Positions 8,772 to 17,495 of a stretch of 64,000 nt of DNA are shown one piece after another. Source of the stretch: Microvirga sp. BSC39 (GTDB taxonomy: Bacteria; Pseudomonadota; Alphaproteobacteria; Rhizobiales; Beijerinckiaceae); contig NZ_JPUG01000064.1 of NCBI RefSeq assembly GCF_000739015.1, positions 62,001-126,000 on the forward strand, in the 5' to 3' direction. How positions within the stretch are numbered: the first letter of the stretch is position 1; every line of letters begins with the position of its first letter. The position numbers and the translations under genes were made by a program. Under the pieces are notes generated by a model that was not told where the DNA came from, ran no database searches, and saw only the letters and a program-made list of their open reading frames with translations.

Positions 8772-9134
8772 TCAGTTGAGCGTGTAGATCTCGTACCGGG
8801 CTGTGCCGGGAGGTCCCTTGCGGATCGTCACGCTCGCGTCCTGGGCCAGCGGGTGGGTCTTCAGGATCCGTTCGACGGCGCGGTACATCGCCTCTGCGTC
8901 GCGGCCGTAGAGATAGATGATCGTGTCCTCCGCGCCGCGCGCATGCCCGTCGATTTCGCCGAGGGCGCCGAGGGCAACCTCGAGCTGGCTCTCGAGGCCG
9001 GAGAGGGTGTATTCCTCGTAGATGGCGGCGGGAAGGGAATGGCTGTCGAGGCGGATGAAAAGCGCCTGCTGGGGCAGAATGTAATTGCCGCCGGAAGCGG
9101 GTTGCTTGCCGATGATGCGGGATAGCCAGTTCAT
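8772..9134 (-). CDS. Conserved hypothetical protein, soluble
   Basis: 120 residues beginning MNWLSRIIGKQPASGGNYILPQ. There is no signal peptide and no membrane helix. The middle part (LEVALGALGEIDGHARGAEDTIIYLYG) and the end (TIRKGPPGTARYEIYTL) suggest a small alpha/beta fold. I do not recognise a characterised family. GGAGCTC on the minus strand precedes the ATG. It converges on the GNAT gene, with only 6 nt between the stops. Confidence 0.75.
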   Translation of the reverse strand: MNWLSRIIGKQPASGGNYILPQQALFIRLDSHSLPAAIYEEYTLSGLESQLEVALGALGEIDGHARGAEDTIIYLYGRDAEAMYRAVERILKTHPLAQDASVTIRKGPPGTARYEIYTLN

Positions 9135-9172
9135 GGAGAGCTCCTGTCCAATCGACGCGTTGGTCGAAGGAT

Positions 9173-9223
9173 GAGCATCGATTGAAGCCCGAAGGTGGCC
9201 GTCACCTTCGAGCCCGATGCCTC
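9173..9223. repeat. Diverged half-copy of palindromic element D
   Basis: The stretch from GAGCATCGATTG to CCCGATGCCTC aligns with the second hairpin of the elements at 50000-50110 and 58530-58642. The inner stem here is CGAAGGTG/CACCTTCG, whereas the other copies have a CAAAAGTGG/CCACTTTTG-type stem, so changes on both arms keep the pairing. It ends at the stop codon of the minus-strand PsiF-like gene and may act as its terminator. Confidence 0.55.
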
Positions 9224-9473
9224 AGGCCTTCGTGCCTTCCTTCAGGCGCTTGTTGCAGGCGCTCCAGAAGCCCGGCCATTTCATGTCCTTGGCGACCTTG
9301 CCGCCGGCCTTGGCTTCCTTCCACTCAAGGCTGCACTTGCTCATGCGCTCGCGGGCGGCCATCTGGGCGGCGCTCGGCTCCTTCTTCGGCTTGGTCTCGA
9401 CGGCCTGCGCGGCACCGGCGCTCAAGACAGTCATGGCGGCCGCAAGAGCCGCGCTCACAAGTCGGTTCATCAT
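9222..9473 (-). CDS. Small exported PsiF-like protein
   Basis: 83 residues with a clear signal peptide (MMNRLVSAALAAAMTVLSAGAAQA, cleavage near residue 24). The mature part is lysine-rich and holds two cysteines within R-E-R-M-S-K-C and W-S-A-C-N-K-R. The pattern of spaced Cys, Lys and Met/Arg resembles PsiF repeats (phosphate-starvation-inducible periplasmic proteins of unknown role), but the match is by eye and modest. It is flanked downstream by a diverged palindromic element that reaches its stop codon. Confidence 0.7.
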   Translation of the reverse strand: MMNRLVSAALAAAMTVLSAGAAQAVETKPKKEPSAAQMAARERMSKCSLEWKEAKAGGKVAKDMKWPGFWSACNKRLKEGTKA

Positions 9474-9661
9474 CGAATCACCCCCACAGCGATTGCTTTA
9501 TGTTATAAACTTTCTGAATCGATGCGCGGCAACATGCAAGCCCCGTTGAGCTGCCATGCGTCGATTTCGTGGATTTTGGTTGCAGGCGAGGGTGCCAGTT
9601 CCGATCTTATGGCTTAACGTTCCAGTGCGAATTCGTATCGCAACCTGATGAGAGGCGTTTC

Positions 9662-10369
9662 ATGGCGGCTTCCGCGCAGCACCCGATCGATCTCTATTAC
9701 TGGCCGACCCCGAACGGCTGGAAGATCACCATCATGCTCGAGGAATGCGGGCTGCCCTACACGCTCCACCCGGTGAACATCGGCAAGGGCGATCAGTTCA
9801 CGCCGGAGTTCCTGAGCATCTCACCCAACAACAAGATGCCGGCCATCGTCGATCACGACGGGCCCGGGGGCGAGCCGATCTCCGTGTTCGAATCCGGCGC
9901 CATCCTGCAATATCTCGGCCGCAAGACCGGGCAGTTCTATCCGCAGGACGAGAGGGCGCGCGTCGAGGTCGATCAATGGCTGTTCTGGCAGATGGGCGGC
10001 TTCGGCCCGATGCTCGGGCAGGTGCATCATTTCCGCATCTACGCGCCGGAAAAGGTACCCTATGCCATCGACCGCTACACCAACGAGACCAACCGCCTCT
10101 ACGGCGTGCTGAACAAGCGCCTCGCGGACCGGGAGTTCGTGGCCGGCGAGTATTCTATCGCCGACATGGCCATCGCGCCGTGGGCGAAGCTCTGGGAGCG
10201 TCAGGGCCAGAACATCGAGGATTTCCCGCACGTGAAGCGCTGGCTGGAGACGATGCGCGCGCGCCCGGCGGTCCAGCGCGGCATCGCGGTCAGCTCCGAG
10301 GACCGCAACAAGACCGACCTGACCGACCCGGCCGTCCAGGCCGTGCTGTTCGGCCAGAAGGCGCGGTGA
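9662..10369 (+). CDS. Glutathione S-transferase, YfcG/YghU-like
   Basis: 235 residues from the ATG at 9662, which is preceded by GAGAGG. The N-terminal segment IDLYYWPTPNGWKITIMLEECGLPYTLHPVNIGKGDQ is characteristic of the Nu-class/Ure2p-like GSTs YfcG and YghU, with the Thr-Pro-Asn-Gly turn that contacts glutathione. The cis-proline segment (NKMPAIVDHDG) and the ESGAILQYL glutathione-binding motif follow. The C-terminal helical domain includes QVHHFRIYAPEKVPYA and the EYSIADMAIAPW capping box. E. coli homologues act on disulfides or organic hydroperoxides; that function is inferred here. Confidence 0.9.
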   Translation: MAASAQHPIDLYYWPTPNGWKITIMLEECGLPYTLHPVNIGKGDQFTPEFLSISPNNKMPAIVDHDGPGGEPISVFESGAILQYLGRKTGQFYPQDERARVEVDQWLFWQMGGFGPMLGQVHHFRIYAPEKVPYAIDRYTNETNRLYGVLNKRLADREFVAGEYSIADMAIAPWAKLWERQGQNIEDFPHVKRWLETMRARPAVQRGIAVSSEDRNKTDLTDPAVQAVLFGQKAR

Positions 10370-10458
10370 GGCTTCGGAGTCTTTTCAATGGCATTGAAAA
10401 TGACTGAGCCCAAGCTTCCGTACTCACGGATGGCTTAGGGGCTTCAGCGGTTTACCTG

Positions 10459-10836
10459 TCATTGGCGGGACGGCCGATTTCCTCTCCCGCTAGTGTTCTG
10501 TTCTTGTGGCAGGCACCGTGTTCGATTGAAGCGATCTGCGATCTCGTTCAATTGCTCGAAACTAGCAACCTCTCGCGGCGCATTGAGCGGGTCGCAGGCA
10601 TAAAAGTATTCTTTGGCAAGCTTGGTGACGCCTGGGATCTTCTTGGCACTCGCGCATAGCAGCTTCCGGTCATAGGCTTCACCCATGTTGCGGGCTTTTG
10701 AAACCTGCCGATTGAACTCAATCAATTCACCTGCAGCTGCAGACCAGTCCTCTCTCAAAGAGATCGAACACTCTGCCGCGAGAGATGGGCCCGGTATGAG
10801 GCATGAAAAGAGAATTGTTAATAATAGGCGCAACAC
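10459..10836 (-). CDS. Small exported protein, unknown function
   Basis: 125 residues from a GTG at 10836, chosen because GGAG lies 6 nt upstream and the protein then opens directly with a signal peptide (LRLLLTILFSCLIPGPSLAA, cleavage near residue 21). The longer open frame would put 30 non-signal residues in front. The mature part contains four cysteines (ECSIS, KLLCASAK, FYACDP, RTRCLP), likely paired as disulfides in the periplasm. I recognise no family. It converges on the GST gene across 89 nt that include imperfect inverted repeats. Confidence 0.65.
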   Translation of the reverse strand: MLRLLLTILFSCLIPGPSLAAECSISLREDWSAAAGELIEFNRQVSKARNMGEAYDRKLLCASAKKIPGVTKLAKEYFYACDPLNAPREVASFEQLNEIADRFNRTRCLPQEQNTSGRGNRPSRQ

Positions 10837-10960
10837 AAAATGCTCCGAAGCCAATGCAGGCTTAAGGTAACTTAGTTGCGCCCTCCGGTCGAGCCAAAAA
10901 GAACCTATTCGCGGCGCCCCATCCATCAGGGCGCCGCAGGAATACTAATATCGCAATCGT

Positions 10961-11365
10961 TCAATTCACCTTCGCCCAGGTCTGCGAGCGGCAGATCAGG
11001 CCGCCCAGCACGCAGCCGGAGAGCTGCATGGCCTTGCCGCCGGCAAAGCTCATCTTGCCGTTATAGGTCTTTCCGTCTTTGTAGTTGTAGAGCTGGCCGG
11101 TGAAGCCGTCGGCTGCGGGCTGGATGTTGGAGATCATCTGGACCCCGACGAGGTTGCGGCCCTTCAGCTTGGGGTCCGGGTTGTTCACGTCCTTGGCCTC
11201 GCCCTGGACGGAGATGATCGTGCCGCAATAGGCGCCGCCGCAGCGGGCGATGCGCACCCGGGTCTCGCCCGTTTCGCTTAAGTAAGTGCCGCTCGGGTCC
11301 GCCTGCTGGGCGGAGGCCGGAAGAGCCAGCATGACGAGGCCGAGGGCGAGGATGGTTTGTTTCAT
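10961..11365 (-). CDS. DUF2147-family exported protein
   Basis: 134 residues: a signal peptide MKQTILALGLVMLALPASAQ, then the DUF2147 pattern GTYLSETGETRVRIARCGGAYCGTI, the LVGVQMISN block, a YNYKDGKTYNGKMSF segment and the C-terminal LSGCVLGGLICRSQTW. DUF2147 proteins are small periplasmic beta-barrel/lipocalin-like proteins of unknown role, widespread in proteobacteria. The paired cysteines (RCGGAYC and GCVLGGLIC) probably form disulfides. Confidence 0.88.
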   Translation of the reverse strand: MKQTILALGLVMLALPASAQQADPSGTYLSETGETRVRIARCGGAYCGTIISVQGEAKDVNNPDPKLKGRNLVGVQMISNIQPAADGFTGQLYNYKDGKTYNGKMSFAGGKAMQLSGCVLGGLICRSQTWAKVN

Positions 11366-11532
11366 GGGTCATTCCCTTTGGGTCGGTCTTCAGCGGACCG
11401 CTCCGGGAAGAGACTAGGGGAGGCGGTTAAGCTTTCCAAGCGGGCCGGGGCAAAAGGCCCTTGAGGCACAGGGGGCTGGCCGCTATAAGCGCCCCACTTC
11501 ACCATTTCCCTCATAAAGAGAAGCGAGCTGTC

Positions 11533-11955
<423 letters not shown>

Positions 11956-11982
11956 GCCTCGGCTGCATAGCCTTCATGGTCA

Positions 11983-12011
11983 GGCCGCCTCCGGGCGGCC
12001 TTTTCATTTTT
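11983..12011 (+). terminator. Rho-independent terminator after ndk
   Basis: A perfect 7-bp GC stem (GGCCGCC / GGCGGCC, 4-nt loop) is followed by TTTTCATTTTT. It ends 28 nt before the next ATG. Confidence 0.85.
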
Positions 12012-12038
12012 GGCCCTTTCCCTTATCATGCGCCCGCC

Positions 12039-14192
12039 ATGAACCAAGCTCCCCGCATCGAACGCCGCGCCTCGGTCTGCCCGCATGACTGCCCCTCCGT
12101 CTGCTCGCTCGAGGTGGAGGTGATCGACGGGCGCACCATCGGGCGCGTGCATGGAGCGAAGTCCAACACCTACACGGCGGGCGTGATCTGCGCCAAGGTG
12201 GCGCGCTATGCGGAGCGCATCCACAACCCGGACCGGCTGCTCCATCCCCTGCGGCGCATCGGCCCGAAAGGCGCAGGCCGGTTCGAGCGCATCTCCTGGG
12301 ACGAGGCGCTGGACATCGTGGCGAAGAAGTTCCTGGAAGCCGAGCGGGAGTTCGGGTCGGAATCCGTCTGGCCTTATTACTATGCCGGCACCATGGGCTA
12401 CGTGATGCGCGACGGCATCAACCGCCTGCGCCACGTGAAGAAGTATTCCGGCCAGTATTCCACCATCTGCACGGCCATGAGCTGGACCGGCTACGTGGCC
12501 GGCACCGGGCATCTGCGAGGCGCCGATCCGCGCGAGATGGCGGTCTCCGACTGCATCGTGATCTGGGGCACCAATGCGGTCCACACCCAGGTCAACGTGA
12601 TGACCCACGCGATGAAGGCCCGCAAGGAACGCGGCGCCAAGATCGTCGCCATCGACATCTACAACAACGCCACCCTGAAGCAGGCCGACATGGCGCTGGT
12701 CCTGCGCCCCGGCACCGACGGGGCGCTCGCCTGCGCGGTCATGCACGTGCTGTTCCGCGACGGCTATGCCGACTGGGATTATCTGGAGCGCTACACCGAC
12801 CATCCGCACGAGCTTGAGGAGCACCTCAAGACCCGCGACCCTGCCTGGGCGTCCACCATCACCGGTCTTTCCGTGGAGGAGATCGAAGCCTTCGCCAGGC
12901 TCGTGGGCACCACCAAGCGCACCTATTTCCGCCTCGGCTTCGGCTTCGCGCGCCAGCGCAACGGCGTGGTCAACATGCACGCCGCCCTGTCGATCCCGGC
13001 CGTGACCGGCGCCTGGCAGTACGAGGGCGGCGGGGCGCTTCATTCGAACAGCGGCATCTTCCACTGGAACAAGGCCCTAATCGAGGGCCATGACGCCATC
13101 GACAAAAGCATTCGCGTTCTCGACCAGTCGCAGATCGGCCGTGTCCTCACCGGAGACGCCGAGGCGCTCTACAACGGACCGCCCGTGAAGGCGATGCTGA
13201 TACAGAACACCAACCCGGTTTCCGTCGCGCCCGAGCAGGAATTGGTGAAGCAGGGTTTTGCCCGCGAGGATCTGTTCGTCTGCGTCCACGAGCAGTTCAT
13301 GACCGAGACGGCGCTCATGGCCGACATCGTGCTGCCCGCGACCATGTTCATGGAGCATGACGATCTCTATTCCGGCGGCGGGCACCAGCATTTCCAGGTG
13401 GGTCCCAAGCTCATCGATCCGCCGGGCGAGTGCCGCTCGAACCACGAGGTCTTTCGTGGGCTCGCCCAGCGCCTCGGCGCCGAGCATCGCGGCTTTGCCA
13501 TGGAGCCGCGCGAGATCATCGACTGGACGCTTCAGAACTCCGGCTGGGGGACGCTCGAGAACCTGGAGGCGCAGGTTCATTTCGATGCGCAGCCGCCTTT
13601 CGAGGAGGCGCATTTTCTCAAGGGCTTCGGCTATCCGGACGGCAAGTTCCGTTTCAAGCCCGACTGGACCAAGGTGCCGTCCTACAACAACGGCGCGATG
13701 GGCCCCTGGGCCAGCATGCCGGCCTTGCCCGACCATTGGGGCGTGATCGAAGCGGCGACCGAGGAGCACCCGTTCCGCCTCGCCACGAGCCCGGCCCGCA
13801 ACTTCCTCAATTCCAGCTTCACCGAGACGCCGACGTCGCTGGACAAGGAGCGCTGGCCCGAGGTGATGATCCACCCGGTTGATGCGCAGTCCCAGAGTAT
13901 CGTCGAAGGCGATTGGGTGAAGCTGAAGAACCATCGCGGCGAGGTTTATCTTCGCACCAAGCTCTTCGAAGGCGTGCGGCGCGGCGTGCTCATTGCCGAG
14001 GGCATCTGGCCCAACGCGGCCCACCCCTTCGGGCGCGGCATCAATACGCTCACGGGCGGCGATCAGGTGGCGCCCTATGGCGGTGCCGCCTTCCACGATA
14101 ACCGGGTGGCGCTGGAAAAGGCGGATCTCGACCCATCCCTGGAGCCGCCGGTGGCGCGCAAGCAGCATCGGCCGGAGGCGCTCGTTGGTTGA
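12039..14192 (+). CDS. Molybdopterin-dependent oxidoreductase (DMSO reductase superfamily) with N-terminal 4Fe-4S motif
   Basis: 717 residues. The N-terminus carries C14-x3-C18-x3-C22-x28-C51, the [4Fe-4S] ligand pattern of this superfamily. Molybdopterin-binding blocks follow: the PYYYAGTMGYV region, the ICTAMSWTGYVAG substrate/Mo site region (a serine lies in the ligand loop), DCIVIWGTNAVHTQVN, and the C-terminal molydop-binding domain (about residues 600-700, including P-A-R-N-F-L-N-S-S-F). There is no twin-arginine signal, so it is cytoplasmic, and no electron-transfer or membrane subunit lies next to it. The electron partner and substrate are unknown. The start at 12039 sits just after the ndk terminator. 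Confidence 0.92.
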   Translation: MNQAPRIERRASVCPHDCPSVCSLEVEVIDGRTIGRVHGAKSNTYTAGVICAKVARYAERIHNPDRLLHPLRRIGPKGAGRFERISWDEALDIVAKKFLEAEREFGSESVWPYYYAGTMGYVMRDGINRLRHVKKYSGQYSTICTAMSWTGYVAGTGHLRGADPREMAVSDCIVIWGTNAVHTQVNVMTHAMKARKERGAKIVAIDIYNNATLKQADMALVLRPGTDGALACAVMHVLFRDGYADWDYLERYTDHPHELEEHLKTRDPAWASTITGLSVEEIEAFARLVGTTKRTYFRLGFGFARQRNGVVNMHAALSIPAVTGAWQYEGGGALHSNSGIFHWNKALIEGHDAIDKSIRVLDQSQIGRVLTGDAEALYNGPPVKAMLIQNTNPVSVAPEQELVKQGFAREDLFVCVHEQFMTETALMADIVLPATMFMEHDDLYSGGGHQHFQVGPKLIDPPGECRSNHEVFRGLAQRLGAEHRGFAMEPREIIDWTLQNSGWGTLENLEAQVHFDAQPPFEEAHFLKGFGYPDGKFRFKPDWTKVPSYNNGAMGPWASMPALPDHWGVIEAATEEHPFRLATSPARNFLNSSFTETPTSLDKERWPEVMIHPVDAQSQSIVEGDWVKLKNHRGEVYLRTKLFEGVRRGVLIAEGIWPNAAHPFGRGINTLTGGDQVAPYGGAAFHDNRVALEKADLDPSLEPPVARKQHRPEALVG

Positions 14193-14210
14193 ATCGAAGA
14201 GCTACCTCTC

Positions 14211-14300
14211 CGTCATGGCCGGGCTTGTCCCGGCCATCCCGATCAGAAGAGCGCGGCGCTCAACATGATCGGGATCACCGGCACAAGGCCGGTGATGACG
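14211..14300. repeat. Palindromic element B, copy 2
   Basis: Two hairpins (CGTCATGGCCGGGCTTGTCCCGGCCATCCC and GGGATCACCGGCACAAGGCCGGTGATGACG) are joined by an AT-poor linker containing GCGCGGCGCT. The whole 90 bp matches the reverse complement of 17324-17414 almost base for base. It lies just downstream of the molybdopterin oxidoreductase. This segment and the 165 nt after it contain no convincing gene. Confidence 0.8.
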
Positions 14301-14465
14301 GGGGCAGGTGGCTTTCCGAACGGGCTCTCACGATGAACCTGTGTTTGAAGGCCTATTGAGCGGTTCGGTCAGACCTTCTTAAGCCTGTTTGCCGCTTCCC
14401 CTTGATCCTGAACGGCCAAGCCTATTCTTAACCCCGAACGTGATTTCATCTCTGGGGAGCCATCC

Positions 14466-14831
14466 ATGATCTCGACCGCCCGTGCGCTGCTGGTTGCAGC
14501 CGCCGTTTCCTTGAGCGCGACCGGCGCCTATGCTGCCGCCTCCAACATGCCGACCCAGTACCAGCCCGATCCGGCCCTCAAGACCGAAAGCATCGGTCAG
14601 CTGCGCGCCCGCGTGAGCCAGGCCTGCGCCATCACTCAGGCAAAGCTCCAGAGCGAGGCCAGCGAGTCCTCCCTCAACCGGGCCTGCGACTGCTATGCCG
14701 GCCGCACCATGCGCTCGCTCAGCGCCGAGGAGGTCCAGGCCTATCGCGACACCGGCGTGTTCAACGATACCGCCCGCGCCAAGGCGCTCACGGCGCTGGA
14801 CGCCTGCAAGCTGCCGCGTCCGCAGATTTGA
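14466..14831 (+). CDS. Exported hypothetical protein
   Basis: 121 residues with a signal peptide (MISTARALLVAAAVSLSATGAYA, cleavage near residue 23). The mature protein is mostly helical and contains two cysteine-bearing blocks, RVSQACAITQAKLQSEAS and LNRACDCYAGRTMRSL, plus a final DACKLPRP. Short periplasmic proteins of this shape are frequent in Hyphomicrobiales; I cannot name a family. GGGGAG lies upstream of the ATG. It faces the cupin gene, with a shared hairpin terminator between them. Confidence 0.75.
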   Translation: MISTARALLVAAAVSLSATGAYAAASNMPTQYQPDPALKTESIGQLRARVSQACAITQAKLQSEASESSLNRACDCYAGRTMRSLSAEEVQAYRDTGVFNDTARAKALTALDACKLPRPQI

Positions 14832-14854
14832 TCATGATCGGTCATACGACGCAA

Positions 14855-14880
14855 AAGGCCGGGCTTGCCCGGCCTTCTTC
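14855..14880 (+). terminator. Hairpin terminator between convergent genes
   Basis: A 9-bp stem (AAGGCCGGG / CCCGGCCTT) with a 4-nt loop is followed by TCTTCGTTTC. It lies between the stop at 14831 and the minus-strand stop at 14913 and could serve either strand; the minus-strand side ends in TTTTGC. Confidence 0.65.
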
Positions 14881-14912
14881 GTTTCAGCCTTTCAGGAACA
14901 GTGCGCCCAGGG

Positions 14913-15323
14913 TTATCCAGGCAGCAGGTCGATCACGCGCATGATCGCCACCGTGGTGCCGGTGTTCTTGCTGCGCTCCGGCATGCCTTTGGCGCAGGAC
15001 CACACATCGCCCTTTTTGTAGAGGGTGTCGCCCGCTCCCGTGTCCACAGTCAGTTCGCCTTCAAGCATGTGGCAGACCATGTCGTTGCCCATGCTCGCAC
15101 CGCTGGTGCTGGCGCCTGGCTGATAAATGTTGTCCCGCATCGATACGACTTTGTAGTTCGGGATCATCGTCTCGCGCTTCGAGTATTCGACGCGCCGCAC
15201 ACCCGGAGCGACTTCCCGGCCCTCTGATGAGCCGGAGCTTTGGGCAGCAGCAGGCGCAAAGGGGAGAACAACAGACGCTACGGCAATATTGAGCAAGGTC
15301 TGGCGACGGTTAAGCGATTCCAT
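14913..15323 (-). CDS. Exported cupin-domain protein
   Basis: 136 residues. The N-terminus MESLNRRQTLLNIAVASVVLPFAPAAA has a twin-arginine-like RRQTLLN motif followed by a hydrophobic stretch, so Tat export is possible. The rest is a single cupin fold: MVCHMLEGELTVDTGAGDTLYKKGDVWSC, with the G-E-L-x-V and G-D-x-W/Y elements of cupin motif 1. Only one of the usual metal-binding histidines is evident (VCHML), so metal binding is uncertain. The function is unknown. It is separated from purN by about 70 nt. Confidence 0.75.
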   Translation of the reverse strand: MESLNRRQTLLNIAVASVVLPFAPAAAQSSGSSEGREVAPGVRRVEYSKRETMIPNYKVVSMRDNIYQPGASTSGASMGNDMVCHMLEGELTVDTGAGDTLYKKGDVWSCAKGMPERSKNTGTTVAIMRVIDLLPG

Positions 15324-15394
15324 GGCTTCCTCCCGTCAAAGAGGCCACCCCAGCACGTCAGATTCCACGCCCGTTCCGGGCATGTGTCAATCGA

Positions 15395-16063
15395 TCATTG
15401 CGAGCCGGTGCGCGCTGCATCGGCCGGCGAATGCAGCGCTCCACTTGCATCCCACCCGCGCGAAAACACCACCCGCCCGTTCTCTAGCCGGGCCGTCCCA
15501 TCGCAGATCATCCGCAGCGCCTGCGGATAGAGCCGGTGCTCCTGCACGATCACCCGCGCGGCGAGGCTCTCCTGCGTGTCGGCGGGCACCACCGGCACCA
15601 CGGCCTGGGCGATGATGGGGCCGGCATCGAGCTCCGGCACCACGAAATGCACCGTGCAGCCATGCACCAGAACGCCGTCGGCCAGCGCCCGCCGGTGGGT
15701 CTGTGTGCCGCGATACAGGGGCAGGAGGGACGGGTGGATGTTGATCATGCGCCCGGACCAGCGCTCCACGAACCAGTCGGAGAGCACCCGCATGAAGCCT
15801 GCGAGGCAGATGAAGGCGATGTCGTGCTCGTTCAACGCCGCATCCAGCGCACGGTCGAAGCTTTCGCGATCTGGGAAAGCCTTGTGGTCGACAGCGAGCG
15901 TCGCGATCCCGGCCTCCTTCGCCCGCTTCAGCCCTTCCGCGTCGGGGCGGTTCGAGAGCACGAGGGCGATCTCGGCCGGGAAGCCTGCAGCCTGAGCGGC
16001 CTCGATCAGCGAGGCCATGTTCGAGCCCCGGCCCGAGATCAGGATGGCGACGCGGCGGGTCAT
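15395..16063 (-). CDS. purN: Phosphoribosylglycinamide formyltransferase
   Basis: 222 residues beginning [23 protein letters not shown], with the S-G-x-G-S-N phosphate-binding loop. The formyl-transfer site is visible as [17 protein letters not shown] (here [20 protein letters not shown]), [14 protein letters not shown] (catalytic Asn-x-His) and [19 protein letters not shown] (catalytic Asp). It converts GAR plus 10-formyl-THF to FGAR, the third step of purine synthesis. Its start overlaps the stop of purM (4 nt), so the two are translated as a coupled purM-purN operon. Confidence 0.97.
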   Translation of the reverse strand: MTRRVAILISGRGSNMASLIEAAQAAGFPAEIALVLSNRPDAEGLKRAKEAGIATLAVDHKAFPDRESFDRALDAALNEHDIAFICLAGFMRVLSDWFVERWSGRMINIHPSLLPLYRGTQTHRRALADGVLVHGCTVHFVVPELDAGPIIAQAVVPVVPADTQESLAARVIVQEHRLYPQALRMICDGTARLENGRVVFSRGWDASGALHSPADAARTGSQ

Positions 16064-17133
16064 TGAAGCTTCAGCGAGCCCGTAGTCTGCACGCGCTCGC
16101 CGCCCGTGTGAGCAATGGTCTCGCCGATGCGCACCGGGTTCTCGCCGGCTTGGCGCAGGCGCTCCATCACCGCGTCCGCTTGGGTCGCGCCTGCCACCAC
16201 GATCATGCCGATGCCGCAGTTGAAGGTGCGCAGCATCTCAGCCTCAGCCACGCCACCGGCCTTGGCAAGCCAGCCGAACACGGGCGGCACGGCAATCGCA
16301 TCGAGATCGAGGCGCACGCCGACGCCGTCGGGCAGCACGCGCGGAATGTTGTCCGGAAAGCCGCCGCCGGTGATGTGGCAGAGGGCGTTGATGCAGTCGC
16401 CGCCTCGCAAGACCTCCAGCAGGGCCTTCACGTAGATCCGTGTCGGCTCCAGCAGGGCTTGCGCGAGAGTCTCGCCGGACGCGAAGGGAGCGGGCGCATC
16501 CCAGGCGAGGCCGGAATGCTCCACGATCCGGCGCACCAGGGAGAAGCCGTTGGAATGAACCCCGGAGGAGGGCAGGCCGATGAGTACATCGCCGACGCTC
16601 ACATCCTTCGGCAGCAGCGTGCCGCGCTCGGCGGCCCCCACGGCAAAGCCCGCGAGGTCATAGTCGCCCTTGGAATAAAGCCCCGGCATCTCGGCGGTCT
16701 CGCCACCGATCAGCGCGCAGCCCGCCTGGAGGCAGCCCTCGGCGATGCCCTTGACGATATGAACGCCCACTTCCGGCGAGAGCTTTCCGGTGGCGAAGTA
16801 GTCGAGAAAGAACAGGGGCTCGGCGCCCTGCACGATGATGTCGTTCACGCACATGGCCACGAGGTCGATGCCGATAGTGTGGTGAATGCCCGTGTCGATG
16901 GCGATCTTCACCTTGGTGCCGACCCCGTCGTTGGCCGCCACCAGGATCGGGTCCTTGAAGCCCGCGGCCTTGAGGTCGAACAGCCCGCCGAACCCGCCGA
17001 TCTCAGCATCCGCGCCCGGCCGGCGCGTGGACCGCACCAGGGGCTTGATCTGGTCGACCATGGCGTTGCCCGCATCGATGTCGACGCCCGCTTGGGCGTA
17101 GGTCAGGCCGTTCGTCTGCTTCTCGGTCGTCAT
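16060..17133 (-). CDS. purM: Phosphoribosylformylglycinamidine cyclo-ligase (AIR synthetase)
   Basis: 357 residues. Recognisable PurM segments include [22 protein letters not shown] at the N-terminus, [17 protein letters not shown], the conserved [12 protein letters not shown] and [16 protein letters not shown] blocks, and the C-terminal [16 protein letters not shown] nucleotide-binding segment. It closes the imidazole ring, converting FGAM to AIR with ATP. It is upstream of and overlapping purN on the minus strand. The upstream 360 nt shared with the divergent phosphatidyltransferase gene hold two palindromic repeat elements. Confidence 0.97.
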   Translation of the reverse strand: MTTEKQTNGLTYAQAGVDIDAGNAMVDQIKPLVRSTRRPGADAEIGGFGGLFDLKAAGFKDPILVAANDGVGTKVKIAIDTGIHHTIGIDLVAMCVNDIIVQGAEPLFFLDYFATGKLSPEVGVHIVKGIAEGCLQAGCALIGGETAEMPGLYSKGDYDLAGFAVGAAERGTLLPKDVSVGDVLIGLPSSGVHSNGFSLVRRIVEHSGLAWDAPAPFASGETLAQALLEPTRIYVKALLEVLRGGDCINALCHITGGGFPDNIPRVLPDGVGVRLDLDAIAVPPVFGWLAKAGGVAEAEMLRTFNCGIGMIVVAGATQADAVMERLRQAGENPVRIGETIAHTGGERVQTTGSLKLQ

Positions 17134-17215
17134 GGCTCACCCCGTGTTGGGGTGGGCAGTAAGACGGGAGGGACCGGGAGGCAAGGGGATTTGAGCAATT
17201 GCAGGGGATTGGAGC

Positions 17216-17318
17216 GGTGTCATCCCGGGGGAGCGGAGCGAGGGAAGGGGATCCACAGCGCCAGTGGGTGCGGGTGGATTCCCTTCCCCTCCGCTGCGCT
17301 CCGGCCGGGAATGACACC
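17216..17318. repeat. Palindromic element A, copy 1
   Basis: A roughly 100-bp imperfect palindrome running from GGTGTCATCCCGG to CCGGGAATGACACC. The arms contain AGGGAAGGGGATCCA and TGGATTCCCTTCCCCT. A second copy with the same ends and arms is at 59948-60048. Confidence 0.85.
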
Positions 17319-17323
17319 CTCCA

Positions 17324-17414
17324 CGTCATCACCGGCCTTGTGCCGGTGATCCCGATGCGGTGAGGCGCGGCGCTTTTCAGCATCGGGATGGCCGGGACAG
17401 GCCCGGCCACGACG
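17324..17414. repeat. Palindromic element B, copy 1
   Basis: Two hairpins (CGTCATCACCGGCCTTGTGCC... and CATCGGGATGGCCGGGACAGG...) flank a GCGCGGCGCT-like linker. It is the inverse-orientation counterpart of 14211-14300. It abuts element A copy 1, only 5 nt away. Confidence 0.85.
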
Positions 17415-17495
17415 TCGGAGAAGGAGAAGACCTTTATCCCCACCCCTCATCCGCCCGATTGAACTCCGCCCGCCCAGCGTCCATCATCGGCCCCG

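Larger units (their letters stand above)
17134..17495. other. Divergent intergenic region occupied by two tandem palindromic elements
   Basis: No gene is supported here. The region lies between the starts of purM (minus) and the phosphatidyltransferase (plus) and is largely filled by elements A1 and B1. Promoters for both genes must lie in the flanks (about 17134-17215 and 17415-17495). Confidence 0.6.

Noticed and set aside
10377..10440. Imperfect inverted repeats between the GST gene and the convergent secreted-protein gene
   Set aside because: TTTTCAAT-GGC-ATTGAAAA is short and AT-rich, and the neighbouring stem has bulges. Too weak to call as a terminator.
17216..17414. Possible CRISPR array or riboswitch in the purM upstream region
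   Set aside because: The repeats are palindromic and of two different kinds rather than regularly spaced identical direct repeats, and no purine-aptamer pattern was found.
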